Shown here: positions 6,241-6,768 of the stretch, one piece after another
Position numbering within the stretch: the stretch's first letter is position 1
Layout of the letters: every line of letters begins with the position of its first letter
Origin: Candidatus Ectomicrobium neotermitis
GTDB taxonomy: Bacteria; Elusimicrobiota; Endomicrobiia; Endomicrobiales; Endomicrobiaceae
DNA: 6,768 bases
Direction of reading: 5' to 3'
Assembly (NCBI GenBank): GCA_031283745.1
Contig: JAITBH010000052.1
Span: forward strand, 1-6,768
Made by a program: the position numbers and the translations under genes
The notes under the pieces: model-generated
What the model saw: only the letters and a program-made list of their open reading frames with translations
Databases searched by the model: none
Told to the model about the DNA's origin: nothing

Positions 6241-6605
6241 CATCCATTCGGGCGTTCTTTATTTACTGGCTCGGGAGCCCTACGAGCCGATTCATCCATT
6301 CGGGAGTTCTTTATTTACTGGCTCGATATCCCTACGAGCCGATCATTCATAATGAACGACATTCTTTATTTGTTGGCTCGATAAGTCCTGCGAGCCACTC
6401 TTCTCTTTGAGCTTTCTTTATTTGCCCTGGCTCGCAGCTCTGCGAGCCAACTTCCATTTGAGCGTTCTTTATTTGCTCTGGCTCGGTGCTCTACGAGCCG
6501 CTCATCTCATTGGGCTTTTTTTATTTACGAGCTCGACGCCCTGCGAGCTGATCTTCCGTTTGGGCTTTTTTTATTTACGAGCTCGGCACCCTGCGAGCTG
6601 ATCTT
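6241..6605. repeat. Seven imperfect ~52-bp tandem repeats, each with a conserved hairpin
   Basis: Unit boundaries are about 6241-6292, 6293-6347, 6348-6402, 6403-6453, 6454-6505, 6506-6555 and 6556-6605 (50-55 bp). On the plus strand each unit has a variable 5' linker, a T-rich tract ending TTTATTT, then a 6-bp hairpin. The stems are GGCTCG/CGAGCC in units 1-5 and AGCTCG/CGAGCT in units 6-7, and the loops are 8-10 nt. Stem arms: 6268-6273/6283-6288, 6320-6325/6335-6340, 6375-6380/6391-6396, 6429-6434/6443-6448, 6480-6485/6494-6499, 6530-6535/6544-6549, 6580-6585/6594-6599. On the minus strand every loop begins YAGRR. Unit pairs 1-2 and 6-7 are the most alike, consistent with recent local duplication. 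Function unknown; no coding potential is evident. Confidence 0.93.
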
Positions 6606-6650
6606 CTAACTATTATACATTGTTTTTATATATGAACTCGAAATTGAACA
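6606..6650. repeat. Degenerate eighth repeat half-unit beside tRNA-Ser
   Basis: The plus strand at 6622-6641 (GTTTTTATATATGAACTCGA) resembles the T-tract and left stem arm of units 6-7 (TTTTTATTTACGAGCTCG), offset by about 55 bp from unit 7. No matching right arm (CGAGTT) follows before the tRNA 3' end at 6651. It looks like a decayed or truncated unit. The similarity is short and may be partly chance. Confidence 0.45.
6612..6617 (-). promoter_or_regulatory. Candidate -10 box reading into the repeat array
   Basis: The minus strand here is a perfect TATAAT, directly preceded by TG. Transcription would start near 6605, at the edge of unit 7, and run through all seven hairpins to the terminator at 6232-6207. 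No good -35 is present at 16-18 bp (the hexamers there are TCGAGT, CGAGTT and GAGTTC), and AT-rich DNA makes chance matches common. Confidence 0.35.
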
Positions 6651-6737
6651 CGGAGAGACGGGGATTCGAACCCCGGTCACCCTTTCGAATGAACAGTCTT
6701 TCCAGGACTGCGCCTTAAACCACTCGGCCATCTCTCC
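6651..6737 (-). tRNA. tRNA-Ser (anticodon GGA)
   Basis: The 87-nt minus-strand sequence folds as a class II tRNA. The acceptor stem GGAGAGA/TCTCTCC is perfect (7 bp) with discriminator G. The D arm has GGCCGAGTGGTTTAAGGC. The anticodon arm is CAGTC-CTGGAAA-GACTG with GGA at 34-36, reading UCC and UCU. A long variable arm (TCATTC/GGGTGA around GAAA) is diagnostic of serine. The T arm is CGGGG-TTCGAAT-CCCCG. The 3' CCA is not encoded (TGT follows), so a CCA-adding enzyme is needed. The repeat array begins immediately downstream. Confidence 0.97.
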
Positions 6738-6743
6738 ACCCCT

Positions 6744-6767
6744 TTGCCCCGCTAATGACAGGGGCGA
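6744..6767. other. Hairpin at window edge, upstream of tRNA-Ser
   Basis: GCCCC (6746-6750) and GGGGC (6761-6765) form a 5-bp GC stem with a 10-nt loop, extendable by T-G and T-A pairs at the base. It could be the end of a terminator for a gene outside the window or part of the tRNA leader. The window stops 1 base after it, so its direction cannot be judged. Confidence 0.35.
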
Positions 6768-6768
6768 T

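Noticed and set aside
6268..6599. CsrA/RsmA-sponge hairpins (GGA in loop)
   Set aside because: Only two of the seven minus-strand loops contain GGA (units 2 and 3); most have AGGGT, AGGGC or AGAG. The motif is not conserved.
6407..6601. 64-codon plus-strand open frame across the repeats
   Set aside because: It is generated by the tandem repeats. Unit lengths of 50-52 bp shift the frame, so the peptide is not a clean repeat. There is no ribosome binding site and the composition (Leu/Phe/Arg/Ala) simply reflects the T-tract and CGAGCC motif.
6241..6605. CRISPR array
   Set aside because: The whole unit, including the would-be spacer, is related from unit to unit. There is no invariant 24-37 bp repeat with unique spacers, and no cas gene in the window.
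6241..6605. Series of intrinsic terminators
   Set aside because: On the plus strand the T-rich tract precedes each hairpin, and on the minus strand the hairpin is followed by A-rich sequence. Neither gives stem-then-U-run, apart from weak 4-bp pairings such as AGCC/GGCT before the T-tract at 6516-6522.
6241..6605. Integron attC sites
   Set aside because: The units lack paired GTTRRRY/RYYYAAC core sites, carry no cassette genes, and no integrase is present.

Overview
The window looks like chromosomal DNA from a diderm (Gram-negative-type), moderately AT-rich bacterium. Every recognisable gene is on the minus strand, so biological order runs from high to low coordinates. The envelope content fits a bacterium with a periplasm: two SurA/PrsA-like folding factors, one of them a probable lipoprotein, an exported TPR protein with a possible LolB-like C-terminus, and an exported DUF4015-type glycosidase-like protein. 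The lineage cannot be fixed from the sequence. Elusimicrobiota or a deltaproteobacterial-type lineage are guesses only, resting on general gene content.

Layout in transcription order: (1) 6651-6737, tRNA-Ser(GGA), complete, CCA not encoded. (2) 6005-6650, a gene-free stretch holding seven imperfect ~52-bp tandem repeats (6241-6605), each with the same GGCTCG/CGAGCC-type hairpin, then a strong hairpin terminator (6207-6232), then a compact structured segment (6148-6198), then the leader of the next gene. (3) 4781-6004, exported DUF4015/COG1306-type putative glycoside hydrolase. (4) 3835-4680 and 2737-3789, a two-gene unit behind a TTGACA promoter (4709-4737). It encodes a canonical parvulin-type lipoprotein and then a SurA-like paralogue that has lost the catalytic histidines. 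It ends at a long intrinsic terminator (2669-2707). (5) 2225-2659 rimI, 78-2228 TPR/LolB-like protein, and the start of ispE (1-74). These three are tightly coupled (4-bp ATGA overlap, then a 3-bp gap) and continue beyond the window.

How they work together: the two folding factors probably handle exported or outer-membrane proteins. The TPR/LolB-like protein next to ispE resembles the known placement of lolB beside ispE in other bacteria, which suggests a lipoprotein or outer-membrane role. RimI and IspE are housekeeping enzymes.

The least explained part is the hairpin repeat array beside tRNA-Ser. Its first stem pair changes in a compensatory way (G-C to A-T) in two units, so the pairing itself seems to be maintained. 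A TATAAT box on one side and terminators on the other make a minus-strand structured RNA of about 390-400 nt a testable possibility, but the transcribed strand is not settled by the sequence.
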